Assembly (NCBI GenBank): GCA_037139095.1
Contig: JBAXHD010000058.1
Span: 1 to 12,613 of the forward strand
Length of the DNA: 12,613 bases
Origin: WLMZ01 sp037139095
GTDB lineage: Bacteria; Actinomycetota; Acidimicrobiia; Acidimicrobiales; Ilumatobacteraceae
Direction of reading: 5' to 3'
The translations under genes were made by a program, and so were the position numbers. The notes under the pieces are model-generated. The model was not told where the DNA came from, made no database searches, and saw only the letters and a list, made by a program, of their open reading frames with translations. This document shows positions 6,405 to 12,613 of this stretch, one piece after another. The first letter of the stretch is position 1, and the number at the start of each line of letters is the position of its first letter.

Positions 6405-7094
6405 TCACGTGCCCGGTTTGGACCGCCGCTCGTGTCCGAGACGACCAACCACCACGGCGACAACCGTTACGAGATACACCTGCCCGATGAGCGCTTCAAG
6501 GGCGACGGTGGTCCGCGCAACGTTGGTGACCGGGGTGATGTCTCCAAAGCCAACGGTGGTGATGGTGACGAAGCTGAGGTACTGCATCGCGGACGGCGTC
6601 AGTGATCCGCTCGACGTCACGAATGAGTCTGGATTGAACGTGAGCAACGAGCGATACATCGCGGCGAAGAAGAGCCCGATCAACACATAGATCGTGATCG
6701 CTCCGAGAATGGTGCTCGCATTGATGGTGGGGTGCCGCCGAGTTGCGCGTATCAACGCCGGTGTGCCCGCTGCGAGCAAGAGCAGGTTCACGAGACCCAA
6801 GCCCTTGGCGCTATCGGTGACGCCGCCAAACATTGTTTGAATCACGGCGATCGCGATGACGAGCGCCACCACAACACCGATGACTATCACGATTCGCCGC
6901 GAAAGCTCGGCGAGCATCACCGCAAGCATGAGCGCTGCGCTTGCCACAACGACCTCGATCAGCAGCGAAAAAGGGGTCTGCGCAAGCGAAGCTTGCAGCA
7001 CGAACAACGACACCACCGCAACGAAGAGCTGCAGATAATGCTTCTGCTCGCCAAGCTCAACATCTCGACCGATAGAAGTGGACCGCAGTTTCAT
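6405..7094 (-). CDS. Potassium channel-like protein with two-helix pore domain (Ion_trans_2)
   Basis: A 229-aa membrane protein. Hydrophobic segments occupy about 20-38, 42-62, 67-87, 98-115, 128-147 and 195-217. The pore helix and selectivity filter lie between the last two: YLSFVTITTVGFGD, with filter residues T180-V181-G182-F183-G184-D185. The filter is the K+-channel type with phenylalanine in place of the more common tyrosine, as in several prokaryotic and two-pore channels. No voltage-sensor arginine array and no C-terminal RCK/TrkA domain is visible; the protein stops soon after the last helix with a basic tail (GHERRSKPGT). The gene starts 12 bases after the GAP-family gene ends, making it the last gene of a three-gene operon. 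Four helices precede the pore pair, so each subunit has six helices. K+ selectivity is inferred from the filter. Confidence 0.87.
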   Translation of the reverse strand: MKLRSTSIGRDVELGEQKHYLQLFVAVVSLFVLQASLAQTPFSLLIEVVVASAALMLAVMLAELSRRIVIVIGVVVALVIAIAVIQTMFGGVTDSAKGLGLVNLLLLAAGTPALIRATRRHPTINASTILGAITIYVLIGLFFAAMYRSLLTFNPDSFVTSSGSLTPSAMQYLSFVTITTVGFGDITPVTNVARTTVALEALIGQVYLVTVVAVVVGRLGHERRSKPGT

Positions 7095-7106
7095 CGTGTG
7101 CAGTTC

Positions 7107-7769
7107 TCAGTTGCTTGCGAGCTGGATAGCGCCTTTGGCAGCAAGGTAGGCACCAAGGAGAAGTAGTAGCCAAATCAGCAGAGCCTGTCGACGAGCAATG
7201 ACGGCGATGCGCCAACGCGCAATAGTTGCCTGAGCAGACTCGGGCCGGGCGATCTGCATCGCAACCGGTACGGTGACGAGCGCTGTCGCGAGCACAAGGA
7301 ACACTCCGAGCGCAACGAACCTCCCGCTCGTTCCTACGTCGGAGCGAATGAGATCGGTACCGGCCGCAATGGCAGCCGGGTAGGTGGGCGTGGTAACTCC
7401 AGCGATGAATGACCCACCGGGTCCGACCGATTCGAGCTTTGTAAGCCAAGCCGGCGTGCCTGACTCGGGGTGGGGCTTGGCAGCTTTTCGCCGAATCCGC
7501 ACCGCCACCAACAAACAACCCACGCCAAGCACCAACGTGAGCCAGAGCATTGCTGTGCTTGGCGCGGTCTTTGGCTTGACCTGACCATTCAGCAGAAGCG
7601 CAGCCGCCAGCACGATGCCAAGCAGTACCGAGAACCACCCAGCAAGAAAGGCGATTCCGTTTGCTGTCGGGCGTTTGCCCCCCAACACCACAAACACAGC
7701 CATCAATCCAAGCGGTGTCAAGCCGACCATCAGGCCCAATACTGCGAGTCCGCTGACCAATCCGCCCAT
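7107..7769 (-). CDS. GAP family protein (SfLAP, sulfolipid-1-addressing-like), LysE-type fold
   Basis: A 220-aa membrane protein with six likely helices: about 4-28, 36-61, 72-92, 120-140, 150-172 and 195-215. The first helix pair LVSGLAVLGLMVGLTPLG and the NGIAFLAGWFSVLLGIVLA segment are the recurring pattern of the GAP/SfLAP family, and the central loop (93-119) is basic and poorly conserved. In mycobacteria, GAP-like proteins have been linked to moving glycolipids or peptidolipids to the cell surface; that function does not transfer automatically here, since no lipid biosynthesis gene adjoins. The start is ATG 7769, ten bases after the HdeD-like stop, and it precedes the channel gene by 12 bases, so it is the middle gene of a compact operon. 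A generic LysE-like exporter is the main alternative. Confidence 0.72.
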   Translation of the reverse strand: MGGLVSGLAVLGLMVGLTPLGLMAVFVVLGGKRPTANGIAFLAGWFSVLLGIVLAAALLLNGQVKPKTAPSTAMLWLTLVLGVGCLLVAVRIRRKAAKPHPESGTPAWLTKLESVGPGGSFIAGVTTPTYPAAIAAGTDLIRSDVGTSGRFVALGVFLVLATALVTVPVAMQIARPESAQATIARWRIAVIARRQALLIWLLLLLGAYLAAKGAIQLASN

Positions 7770-7779
7770 GCCTGTTACC

Positions 7780-8364
7780 TCAGGCCGTCTTGAGTTCTTT
7801 GCCGACTGAGCGCAATGCGAACCCAGCGGCGATTGCGATCAAGCCGCGGGTCATCAACGCGAGGCCGACCCAGAGAACAAGCAGCACCACTCCGCGGCCG
7901 GCATACCGACTGGCCCAGAACGCGACGCCAATATTGAACGAGCCGAGGACCATCAACATCCACCAACCGGTGTCGCCCAACCGACGCGCCTCGAACGATT
8001 GCATGATGCTGATAATGCCGCGCAGCAACAGAACCCAACCGAGCAGACGAGCCAACACCAACAACGTTGCGCCTGGCCATGCGAACGCAGCGATGCCGAG
8101 GCCGATGTCAATGAGTGCCGACACAAGTACGAGCCAGCGCCAAGTGGTAGCTGATCGCCACAAAATCAGTTGGCCGAGGCCCGACAGGAACAACCCGATT
8201 CCGAGCCCGACCGAGATCGCGTAGACGGTGCTCATCGTGAACGACAACACGACGAACGAATAGATCATCAGCAGTACGCCTACCGCCACTGGTAGGCCCC
8301 AGGCCTTGCTGATCGCGGCAAGTTCATCGCGGTCGGCCTGTACTAGGTGCTGTGTATCGCTCAT
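7780..8364 (-). CDS. HdeD-like membrane protein (DUF308)
   Basis: A 194-aa protein of six short helices in three pairs: about 24-42, 48-69, 77-95, 99-122, 134-151 and 157-184. The pairs repeat a GLGI/G-LFLSG-x-x-QL pattern and end in RGLIAIAAGFALR, characteristic of the HdeD/DUF308 family. HdeD in E. coli is tied to acid resistance, but most actinobacterial members are uncharacterised. The start is placed at ATG 8364 (MSDTQHLVQ): it follows GGGGG with four bases spacing and gives the family-length protein. An upstream in-frame GTG would add 37 residues without membrane features. It is the first gene of the HdeD-like/GAP/channel operon and is divergent from the BrkB-family gene at 8503. Confidence 0.82.
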   Translation of the reverse strand: MSDTQHLVQADRDELAAISKAWGLPVAVGVLLMIYSFVVLSFTMSTVYAISVGLGIGLFLSGLGQLILWRSATTWRWLVLVSALIDIGLGIAAFAWPGATLLVLARLLGWVLLLRGIISIMQSFEARRLGDTGWWMLMVLGSFNIGVAFWASRYAGRGVVLLVLWVGLALMTRGLIAIAAGFALRSVGKELKTA

Positions 8365-8502
8365 GAGTCCCCCAAATTGTCTGTGACACGATGCAGTGAA
8401 AGAAACGTTAGTGAGCGTTCCGCTTCGCAACTGGGATGCAGCGAACTCTGCAGCGCTCGAGTCACGCACGGCCACCGTGTGATGTGATTCGATAAAGGCG
8501 CT
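8365..8502. promoter_or_regulatory. Divergent promoter region between HdeD-like and BrkB-family genes
   Basis: These 138 bases must contain both promoters, although no standard -35/-10 pair is clear. A short hairpin/operator-like repeat pairs CGCACGG (8465-8471) with CCGTGTG (8475-8481, one G-T pair). A second partial dyad, AACG-N8-CGTT, lies near 8406-8421. AAAGG at 8494-8498 is the ribosome binding site of the forward gene. Shared control of both directions is possible but inferred. Confidence 0.4.
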
Positions 8503-9495
8503 ATGACGACGCCACGAGAGCCCGACGCCGACGCTGACAGCGCCGTCGCTACCGATCGGGGTGTAGCGGCCTCAGCCGTCGCCGACCCGAAGCTCAGCCT
8601 CATTGCTCGGTCGCGTATGTTTCTAGAAGGCTCCAAGACCCGCGCGGCCGAAACGGTGGAGCGATTCGAAAAGCAGCGATCTGACAATCGCATCATCGAT
8701 GCAGCATTCGGTTCTGTAGAGACCGACGCCCAAACCGGTGGCGACCTACTCGCAGGTGCGGTTTCTTTTCGGTACTTCTTACTGTTCGTGCCGTACGTGT
8801 TCGTGATCATTTTGGGCCTCGGCGTCGGGGGCGACCTCGCCGGGAAGAGTCCTGCTGAGATCGCGAGCAGCTCCGGCATGGGTGGCCTCGTCGCAAGCAC
8901 CGTCAGAATCAACGGCGAGTTCTCACGATCGTTCCATCTGATCAGCCTGCTCGTAGTTCTCTATGCCTTGGTCAGTGGCGCACGCAAACTGCTGAGATCG
9001 CTGATGTCTGTTCACTCAGTGATCTGGCGTGTCCCGTTCGTGAAACTCCGCCGGTCATACCTAGGAGGCGTCGTGTTGATACTCATCATGACTGCAGCGG
9101 CGGTGGCGGCGCATTTCATCGCGCGGTTGCAGAATGAGTCGGTCATTACTTGGCTACTCGCCCTCATCGCCTTCATCGCAATACCCGCGGCGACGTGGCT
9201 GATCTGCTCGGTTCGAGTCTTTCCATCGGCACCTGGCGCCACATGGAAAGACCTCTGGCCCGGGGCTGTGCTCTTCGGGCTCGGAACCGAGGTCCTCCAT
9301 GTCGTCACGGTGGTCTGGATTGCTCATTCGTTGGAGTCGAAATCCGAGACCTACGGAACGCTCGGGGCCGCATTGACCATCCTGCTGTGGGCCTACGCAA
9401 TGGGACGCATCGTCACAGCATCAGTAGCTCTCAATGTGGCCGTGTGGAACAACTCGCACCGCACGCCGCCGAATCAGAACCACGACCACAGCTAG
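8503..9495 (+). CDS. YihY/virulence factor BrkB family membrane protein
   Basis: A 330-aa inner-membrane protein. An 85-residue acidic then basic cytosolic N-terminus precedes six helices at about 89-112, 147-163, 186-208, 214-237, 253-277 and 284-314. Diagnostic features are GGDLLAGAVSFRYFLLFVP at the first helix and the last helix YGTLGAALTILLWAYAMGRI followed by ALNVAVW, the family's YG-x-LG ... LLW-x-Y ... N signature. The long N-terminus and the GGD-type entry are typical of the actinobacterial branch. Function is debated: the old ribonuclease BN label is wrong, and roles in envelope integrity or transport are proposed. The ATG is preceded by AAAGG at four bases. The next gene begins 42 bases later and is probably co-transcribed. 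Confidence 0.87.
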   Translation: MTTPREPDADADSAVATDRGVAASAVADPKLSLIARSRMFLEGSKTRAAETVERFEKQRSDNRIIDAAFGSVETDAQTGGDLLAGAVSFRYFLLFVPYVFVIILGLGVGGDLAGKSPAEIASSSGMGGLVASTVRINGEFSRSFHLISLLVVLYALVSGARKLLRSLMSVHSVIWRVPFVKLRRSYLGGVVLILIMTAAAVAAHFIARLQNESVITWLLALIAFIAIPAATWLICSVRVFPSAPGATWKDLWPGAVLFGLGTEVLHVVTVVWIAHSLESKSETYGTLGAALTILLWAYAMGRIVTASVALNVAVWNNSHRTPPNQNHDHS

Positions 9496-9537
9496 TGTTC
9501 GCAAAACTTTCCCCGTTCAGCGAAAGGATCCAGGTGT

Positions 9538-10839
9538 ATGTCCGAGGCCACTAGTCCGACTGAAGAAACCTCTTCAGCAGAACCATCCGAGGTGATGCGG
9601 CACCGCACGCACTCACGCCTTAAGTCGGTGCTGTCGGGAATCTTTGGCGTGCTCGCGATAATCGGCTTGTTCGCGAGCACGCTTGCCGTTTGGGGCCATG
9701 GCGTGCTCTTCAACGGCGACAAGGTCGCTTCGGCCGTCGATGCTGCTCTGCAACGACCAGAGGTGACCACGGCGACGGCCACGTACCTCGCTGATCAGAT
9801 CTTTGTGGTTGCCGACGTGCAGGGCCGCGTCACTTCTGCGCTCCCCGAGAAGCTGGCTCCCCTCGCGCCGTCCATCGTCGGCGGCGCTCACTCCTTTGTC
9901 GAGGGCCATCTCGAGACTCTGCTGGCCAGTGACTCGGCACGACACCTCATCACCGGTCTAGTGCGCACTGCGCACGGGGCGCTGATCAAGCTGCTCGAAG
10001 GCAACGGGCTTACCGATGCGGTGCACGTTGACAACGGTGAGGTGTCGATCAACTTCTTGCCGCTCATTGGCCGCGGACTCACCACGGTGCAAAACCTAGG
10101 GCTCTTCAACGACGTGGCGATACCCGACCTCAGCACGATCAAGAACCCCAACGATCAAATCGCCGCGCTCGAGAAAGCGTTCGGCAAGAACCTTCCCGAT
10201 CACTTCGGTCAGCTCGTGGTGTTCCGCAGCGATGCGTTATCAAATGGTCAGGCCTCGCTCTCGATCGCTCAACGGATGGTCGTGCTCGTCAAGCGGGCCA
10301 TCTGGCTCATCATCGTCGCAACCGCTGCGCTGTTGGCCTGTGCGGTGGCTCTCGCCGATCGCCGCCGGCGCGCTGTTGTGATCCTTGCGTTGGGTGGAGC
10401 TGCCACGATGCTTCTCGCACGCGTGGTCATCAAGCGCGTCATTGCCGACGTCCCCGCACTTGTGAGCAAACCTGGCGGTCGCGCCGCTCTCGCTGCAACT
10501 ATCGGCAGCCTTGGCAACGGGCTGATCAGGCTCACCACGGCGTTGCTCATCGTGGCGATAGCCGCCGCAATCACCGCCTTCATCAGTGGCACCAGCTCAA
10601 CGGCCGACACCATTCGTAGCCGAGCTGGCATCGGCGGTCGGTCGCTTCGAGAAGCGGCACAGAGCCACACCGACGCGACCGCAGGCGTGCTGCTCTTCGC
10701 AGGCGTGCTCGTGCTCGTTGTCTTCGGTATCACAGTGGTGACGCTGACCATCGCCGTGATCCTCGCCGCCAGTGGGGCGTGGGAGCTCACTCAAAAAACC
10801 AACGCCAAAGGCAACGACGATTCGGGCGCCACGAGCTAA
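9538..10839 (+). CDS. Conserved multi-pass membrane protein with large extracytoplasmic domain, function unknown
   Basis: A 433-aa protein I cannot assign to a named family. Layout: polar N-terminus (1-30, Ser/Thr/Glu-rich then basic), helix about 31-54, a large domain without membrane segments (55-250), helices about 254-273, 279-298, 329-349 and 384-412, and a polar tail. The soluble domain contains VLFNGDKVASAVDAALQRP after helix 1. A hydrophobic helix, a VLF-x-x-D-x-F/V motif and this arrangement are seen in uncharacterised actinobacterial envelope proteins. With the N-terminus inside, the large domain would be outside. ATG 9538 is preceded by AAAGGA with nine bases spacing. It follows the BrkB-family gene by 42 bases on the same strand and is terminated by a strong inverted repeat. 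No catalytic motif is visible. Confidence 0.75.
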   Translation: MSEATSPTEETSSAEPSEVMRHRTHSRLKSVLSGIFGVLAIIGLFASTLAVWGHGVLFNGDKVASAVDAALQRPEVTTATATYLADQIFVVADVQGRVTSALPEKLAPLAPSIVGGAHSFVEGHLETLLASDSARHLITGLVRTAHGALIKLLEGNGLTDAVHVDNGEVSINFLPLIGRGLTTVQNLGLFNDVAIPDLSTIKNPNDQIAALEKAFGKNLPDHFGQLVVFRSDALSNGQASLSIAQRMVVLVKRAIWLIIVATAALLACAVALADRRRRAVVILALGGAATMLLARVVIKRVIADVPALVSKPGGRAALAATIGSLGNGLIRLTTALLIVAIAAAITAFISGTSSTADTIRSRAGIGGRSLREAAQSHTDATAGVLLFAGVLVLVVFGITVVTLTIAVILAASGAWELTQKTNAKGNDDSGATS

Positions 10840-10847
10840 CCAGCGGC

Positions 10848-10903
10848 GACCCCGTGGAAGTAAGCCACGGGGTCCAGCTCACTTTTCAGCTGGACCCCGT
10901 GGC
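10848..10903. terminator. Strong three-arm inverted repeat, probable bidirectional terminator
   Basis: Arm B (10864-10879) and arm C (10888-10903) are perfect 16-base complements (GCCACGGGGTCCAGCT / AGCTGGACCCCGTGGC) around an eight-base loop. Arm A (GACCCCGTGG, 10848-10857) repeats ten bases of arm C and can pair with B (10865-10874) around a seven-base loop, so A:B and B:C are mutually exclusive. It sits between the convergent 433-aa gene (stop 10839) and the PLDc_N/SHOCT gene (stop 10917). No long U-run follows on the plus strand; the minus strand has TTACTTCC. Confidence 0.75.
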
Positions 10904-10916
10904 ACTCAACCGTTGA

Positions 10917-11300
10917 TTAACCGAGGGCCTTCGCCTTGGCGGCTGCGAACTCTTCGGGGCTCAGCACTCCCGAGTCGCGCAACTGAACCAACTTGGCCAA
11001 TTCGTCGGCCATGCTGGCACCACCGGCCTGCTGGATGTAGCTACGCATGGCGTCGCTGCGATTCTGCGCGACCGCGACTTCGTGATCGTGCATCTTTGCC
11101 CCGCGCGAACTGATGTAGACCAGCACGCCGAGCAACGGCAAGAAAATGACGAAAAGCAGCCAAGCCACTTTGGCGCCGCCGCCCATATCGGGACTCCGGA
11201 AAATGTCTGCGTAGACGCGCAGCACAAGCATGATCCATGTGACGCCGAGGAAGAACCACAACATCGACCAGAACAGATCTAACAAACCAAACGCAAGCAC
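10917..11300 (-). CDS. PLDc_N domain plus SHOCT domain small membrane protein
   Basis: A 127-aa protein with two membrane helices (about 4-28 and 44-64), separated by RVYADIFRSPDMGGGAKVAW, the PLDc_N signature, and followed by a basic and polar linker. The C-terminus (98-127, MADELAKLVQLRDSG then VLSPEEFAAAKAKALG) is a textbook SHOCT motif, thought to mediate oligomerisation. No phospholipase catalytic domain is present, so it is not an enzyme. Start is GTG 11300-11298, supported by GGAG five bases upstream. It lies downstream of the tRNA gene on the same strand and faces the 433-aa membrane protein across the terminator. A role in envelope stress or scaffolding is plausible but unproven. Confidence 0.85.
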   Translation of the reverse strand: MLAFGLLDLFWSMLWFFLGVTWIMLVLRVYADIFRSPDMGGGAKVAWLLFVIFLPLLGVLVYISSRGAKMHDHEVAVAQNRSDAMRSYIQQAGGASMADELAKLVQLRDSGVLSPEEFAAAKAKALG

Positions 11301-11400
11301 AGTTTCTCCAATGAGGTGTCAGGGCGCTGCCAAGGCTGCGAGCGCTGACGAGACGGTACTTTGCAGTGCGCGCACCCTGCGAGACGCAGAGCCCAAAAAG

Positions 11401-11473
11401 CGCCCCCGGTAGGATTCGAACCTACGACACACGGTTTAGGAAACCGATGCTCTATCCCCTGAGCTACGGGAGC
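11401..11473 (-). tRNA. tRNA-Arg (anticodon CCT)
   Basis: The minus strand folds into a complete cloverleaf. Acceptor stem GCTCCCG pairs with CGGGGGC (one T-G pair); D stem GCTC/GAGC with an eight-base loop; anticodon stem TCGGT/ACCGT (one T-T mismatch at the outermost pair) around loop TTCCTAA; five-base variable region; T arm GTAGG-TTCGAAT-CCTAC. The anticodon CCT is at 11440-11438, reading AGG arginine codons. Discriminator base G is at 11401 and CCA is not encoded. A T5 run follows at the 3' side. Confidence 0.95.
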
Positions 11474-11691
11474 GGCGGATGGCAACTTGGATAGCAACTT
11501 GCCAACGACCATGAAAGCTACCCGCTGAGGCTCTCTGGGCGTTCATGCGCTCACAAACCCGCCATTGTCAGGCAACAGTGATGGTCGGTGGTGTGGTCGC
11601 ACCAAACAAAAGAAGCACCACCCCCTCGGTCGAGTCTCGGTGGCACACATATCGGCAGTTCGGTGCGGCCCGCCGCTGGCAATGAAGGGGC
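11474..11691. other. Gene-free stretch between tRNA-Arg and HAAS-domain gene
   Basis: No credible coding frame is visible on either strand. It should hold the tRNA promoter and the end of the PadR/HAAS transcript. GCAACTT occurs twice (11482-11488 and 11494-11500), just upstream of the tRNA. GGTGGTG (11587-11593) and CACCACC (11616-11622) could pair over a 22-base loop, a weak terminator candidate for the minus-strand operon. Confidence 0.4.
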
Positions 11692-12213
11692 TTAGAACGC
11701 CCGGAGCGCGACGGCGCCAAGTGCGAGACCCGCGCAGGCCCAAGCCGCCCACCGCCACGTGGCATCGCGTTGGGAACGCTTCACGGAGACGTATGCCCCA
11801 TAGGACAACAAGCCCATCAGCGCGACGCCCAAGAGGTAGTGGAGCTGGGCAGTGCGTTCACCAACGGTCCACCCGTCGAGAATCCACACTGCACTCCAGG
11901 CGAGGAAGCTGGCCCGCACGGTGAACAGGCAAACAGGCACGAGCACGGGCAGCCAACGTCGGACGCCGGTGAACTCAGAACCATGCTCGCCCTCGTCATT
12001 GAAACCAGCGGCCACGAACTCTGGCTCGCCCAGCTCGGTGATGGCGAGCGCGACCGCCTGCGCTCTTGGGAGGCCGTCGCGCATGTGCGCAGTAGCGCCG
12101 TCGTCGAGATGGTTCCTGATTTCTTCGACGGCACGGCGGCGTTGAGGCCTCGGCAGTTGTAGCGCCGAACCGACCGCATCGAGGTAGGTCGAGATCTGGT
12201 CGTTCTCACTCAC
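11692..12213 (-). CDS. HAAS/permease-prefix-domain membrane protein, PadR operon partner
   Basis: A 173-aa protein. Residues 1-72 form a HAAS-like (permease prefix domain 1, DUF1700-related) helical domain: ENDQISTYLDAVGSALQLP, RRRAVEEIRNHLDDGATA and LAITELGEPEFVAAGF are the usual three-helix signature with the LG-x-P-x-x-x-A ending. Helices follow at about 86-112, 125-142 and 152-170. Such proteins are usually encoded directly after a PadR repressor and are assumed to work with it in membrane-stress control. The start is GTG 12213-12211, which overlaps the PadR stop by four bases (GTGA) and has GGAG five bases upstream. An in-frame upstream ATG at 12261 would lie deep inside the PadR gene. 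Confidence 0.82.
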   Translation of the reverse strand: MSENDQISTYLDAVGSALQLPRPQRRRAVEEIRNHLDDGATAHMRDGLPRAQAVALAITELGEPEFVAAGFNDEGEHGSEFTGVRRWLPVLVPVCLFTVRASFLAWSAVWILDGWTVGERTAQLHYLLGVALMGLLSYGAYVSVKRSQRDATWRWAAWACAGLALGAVALRAF

Positions 12214-12533
12214 GGGATCTCCCGCAGAATGTCGTCGACGCAGGATTTGAATTGCTCCCATGATCTCATCTCCTCGTCGAGGGCGACCTTGCCGTCCGCC
12301 GTCAGCTCGTAGCGGCGTCGACGGCGACCGTCCATTTCCTCATCGGAACTTCCGACCAGACCCGCCGCCTCCAGGCGATGCAATGCCGGATACAGCGAGC
12401 CCTCGACGAGAGCGAGCCGACCCTGGCTGCGGCGTTTGAGCTCCGCGCTCAGCGCGTATCCGTGCGCTGGTCCGGAGGCGAGTGCGGCCATCAGCAACAT
12501 CTCGACGTGGCCACGAAGCTGGTCCGCTCTCAT
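12210..12533 (-). CDS. PadR family transcriptional repressor
   Basis: A 107-aa winged-helix DNA-binding protein. Signature: LRGHVEMLLMAALASGPAHG-YALS (helix 1-2), SQGRLALVEGSLYPALHRLEAAG (recognition region, about 37-58, containing the invariant GSLYPALHRLE), then the wing with RRRRYELTADG (71-81) and a short C-terminal helix 84-105. It lacks the long C-terminal dimerisation coil, so it belongs to the small subfamily. The ATG at 12533-12531 has no Shine-Dalgarno sequence; the predicted start of transcription is within a few bases of it, so the message is probably leaderless. Its stop overlaps the HAAS-domain gene by four bases. Likely autoregulated through the adjacent inverted repeat. Confidence 0.9.
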   Translation of the reverse strand: MRADQLRGHVEMLLMAALASGPAHGYALSAELKRRSQGRLALVEGSLYPALHRLEAAGLVGSSDEEMDGRRRRRYELTADGKVALDEEMRSWEQFKSCVDDILREIP

Positions 12534-12568
12534 ACATCGGCAGCCTACTACACAGTCTGTCGATGTAT
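12532..12568. promoter_or_regulatory. Putative PadR operator (8+8 inverted repeat)
   Basis: ATACATCG (12532-12539) and CGATGTAT (12561-12568) are perfect inverted repeats separated by 21 bases. One half overlaps the predicted transcription start and PadR ATG, the other overlaps the -35 element. The ATGTAT core matches the kind of A/T-rich half site known for PadR proteins. Binding is inferred. Confidence 0.55.
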
Positions 12569-12571
12569 CAA
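12542..12571 (-). promoter_or_regulatory. Promoter of the PadR/HAAS operon
   Basis: On the minus strand TTGATA (12571-12566) is followed after 18 bases by TAGGCT (12547-12542), a fair housekeeping-type promoter. Transcription would begin around 12536-12534, at or just before the PadR ATG. Confidence 0.5.
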
Positions 12572-12613
12572 TGGTGCGATCAGACGGCCAGGTCCAGCCG
12601 CACTAAATGCCCG

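Noticed and set aside
8365..8475. Upstream in-frame start for the HdeD-like protein, adding 37 residues
   Set aside because: The extension has no membrane or family feature and would use up most of the divergent promoter region.
11401..11473. tRNA-Arg gene as an integration site for a mobile element
   Set aside because: I found no second copy of the tRNA 3' end and no integrase or phage gene in the window.
11279..11512. 77-codon minus-strand open frame across the tRNA gene (contains APVAQGIEHRFPK)
   Set aside because: This peptide is the well-known artefact of translating a tRNA gene; the cloverleaf explains the sequence fully.
11587..11622. GGTGGTG/CACCACC hairpin as terminator of the PadR/HAAS operon
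   Set aside because: The loop is 22 bases, no U-run follows, and it lies 70 bases beyond the stop; kept only as a weak remark.
12214..12261. Upstream ATG for the HAAS-domain protein
   Set aside because: It lies inside the PadR gene; the GTG with four-base overlap and a well-spaced GGAG is the standard arrangement.

Overview
The window is high-GC bacterial DNA, best explained as a chromosome segment of an actinomycete, possibly an Acidimicrobiia-type lineage (inferred, not proven). The indicators are a Rv1855c-like F420-dependent luciferase-like oxidoreductase, an actinobacterial-type acyl-CoA dehydrogenase homologue, a GAP-family (sulfolipid-addressing-like) membrane protein, a PadR/HAAS pair, frequent GTG/TTG starts, and strongly GC-biased third codon positions. 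I see no IS element, phage gene or CRISPR array.

Layout. At the left edge (1-370, minus) is the N-terminal part of a DegT/DnrJ/EryC1/StrS sugar aminotransferase. Five bases upstream of its start codon ends a short stretch (376-480, minus) that looks like the last 34 codons of another gene, cut off where a forward amidohydrolase (481-1689) begins. This looks like a rearrangement junction. The amidohydrolase meets tail to tail, one base apart, a minus-strand pair: an orphan sugar-type ABC substrate-binding lipoprotein (4029-2689) that overlaps by one base a DUF389 membrane protein (2689-1691). A divergent intergenic region (4030-4208), carrying a 12-bp tandem repeat, separates this pair from a forward pair: an acyl-CoA dehydrogenase homologue (4209-5321) and the F420-type oxidoreductase (5383-6366).

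The centre (6405-11300) is almost entirely small membrane proteins. A tight minus-strand operon encodes an HdeD-like protein, a GAP-family protein and a two-pore-helix-type K+ channel (8364 to 6405, gaps of 10 and 12 bases). Divergent from it, a YihY/BrkB-family protein and a 433-aa multi-pass membrane protein of unknown function run forward (8503-10839). A strong three-arm inverted repeat (10848-10903) ends this pair and faces a minus-strand PLDc_N/SHOCT protein (11300-10917).

The right part holds a tRNA-Arg(CCT) gene on the minus strand (11473-11401), about 220 bases without a recognisable gene, and a PadR repressor/HAAS membrane-protein pair (12533-11692) with a 4-base overlap. The PadR start lies inside an 8+8 inverted repeat that also overlaps a good -35 box, an autoregulatory arrangement with an apparently leaderless transcript.

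No single recognised multi-gene pathway explains the whole window. The most unusual units are the coupled substrate-binding lipoprotein/DUF389 pair, the membrane-protein block, the truncated gene end at 376-480, and the three-arm terminator/switch-like structure at 10848-10903.
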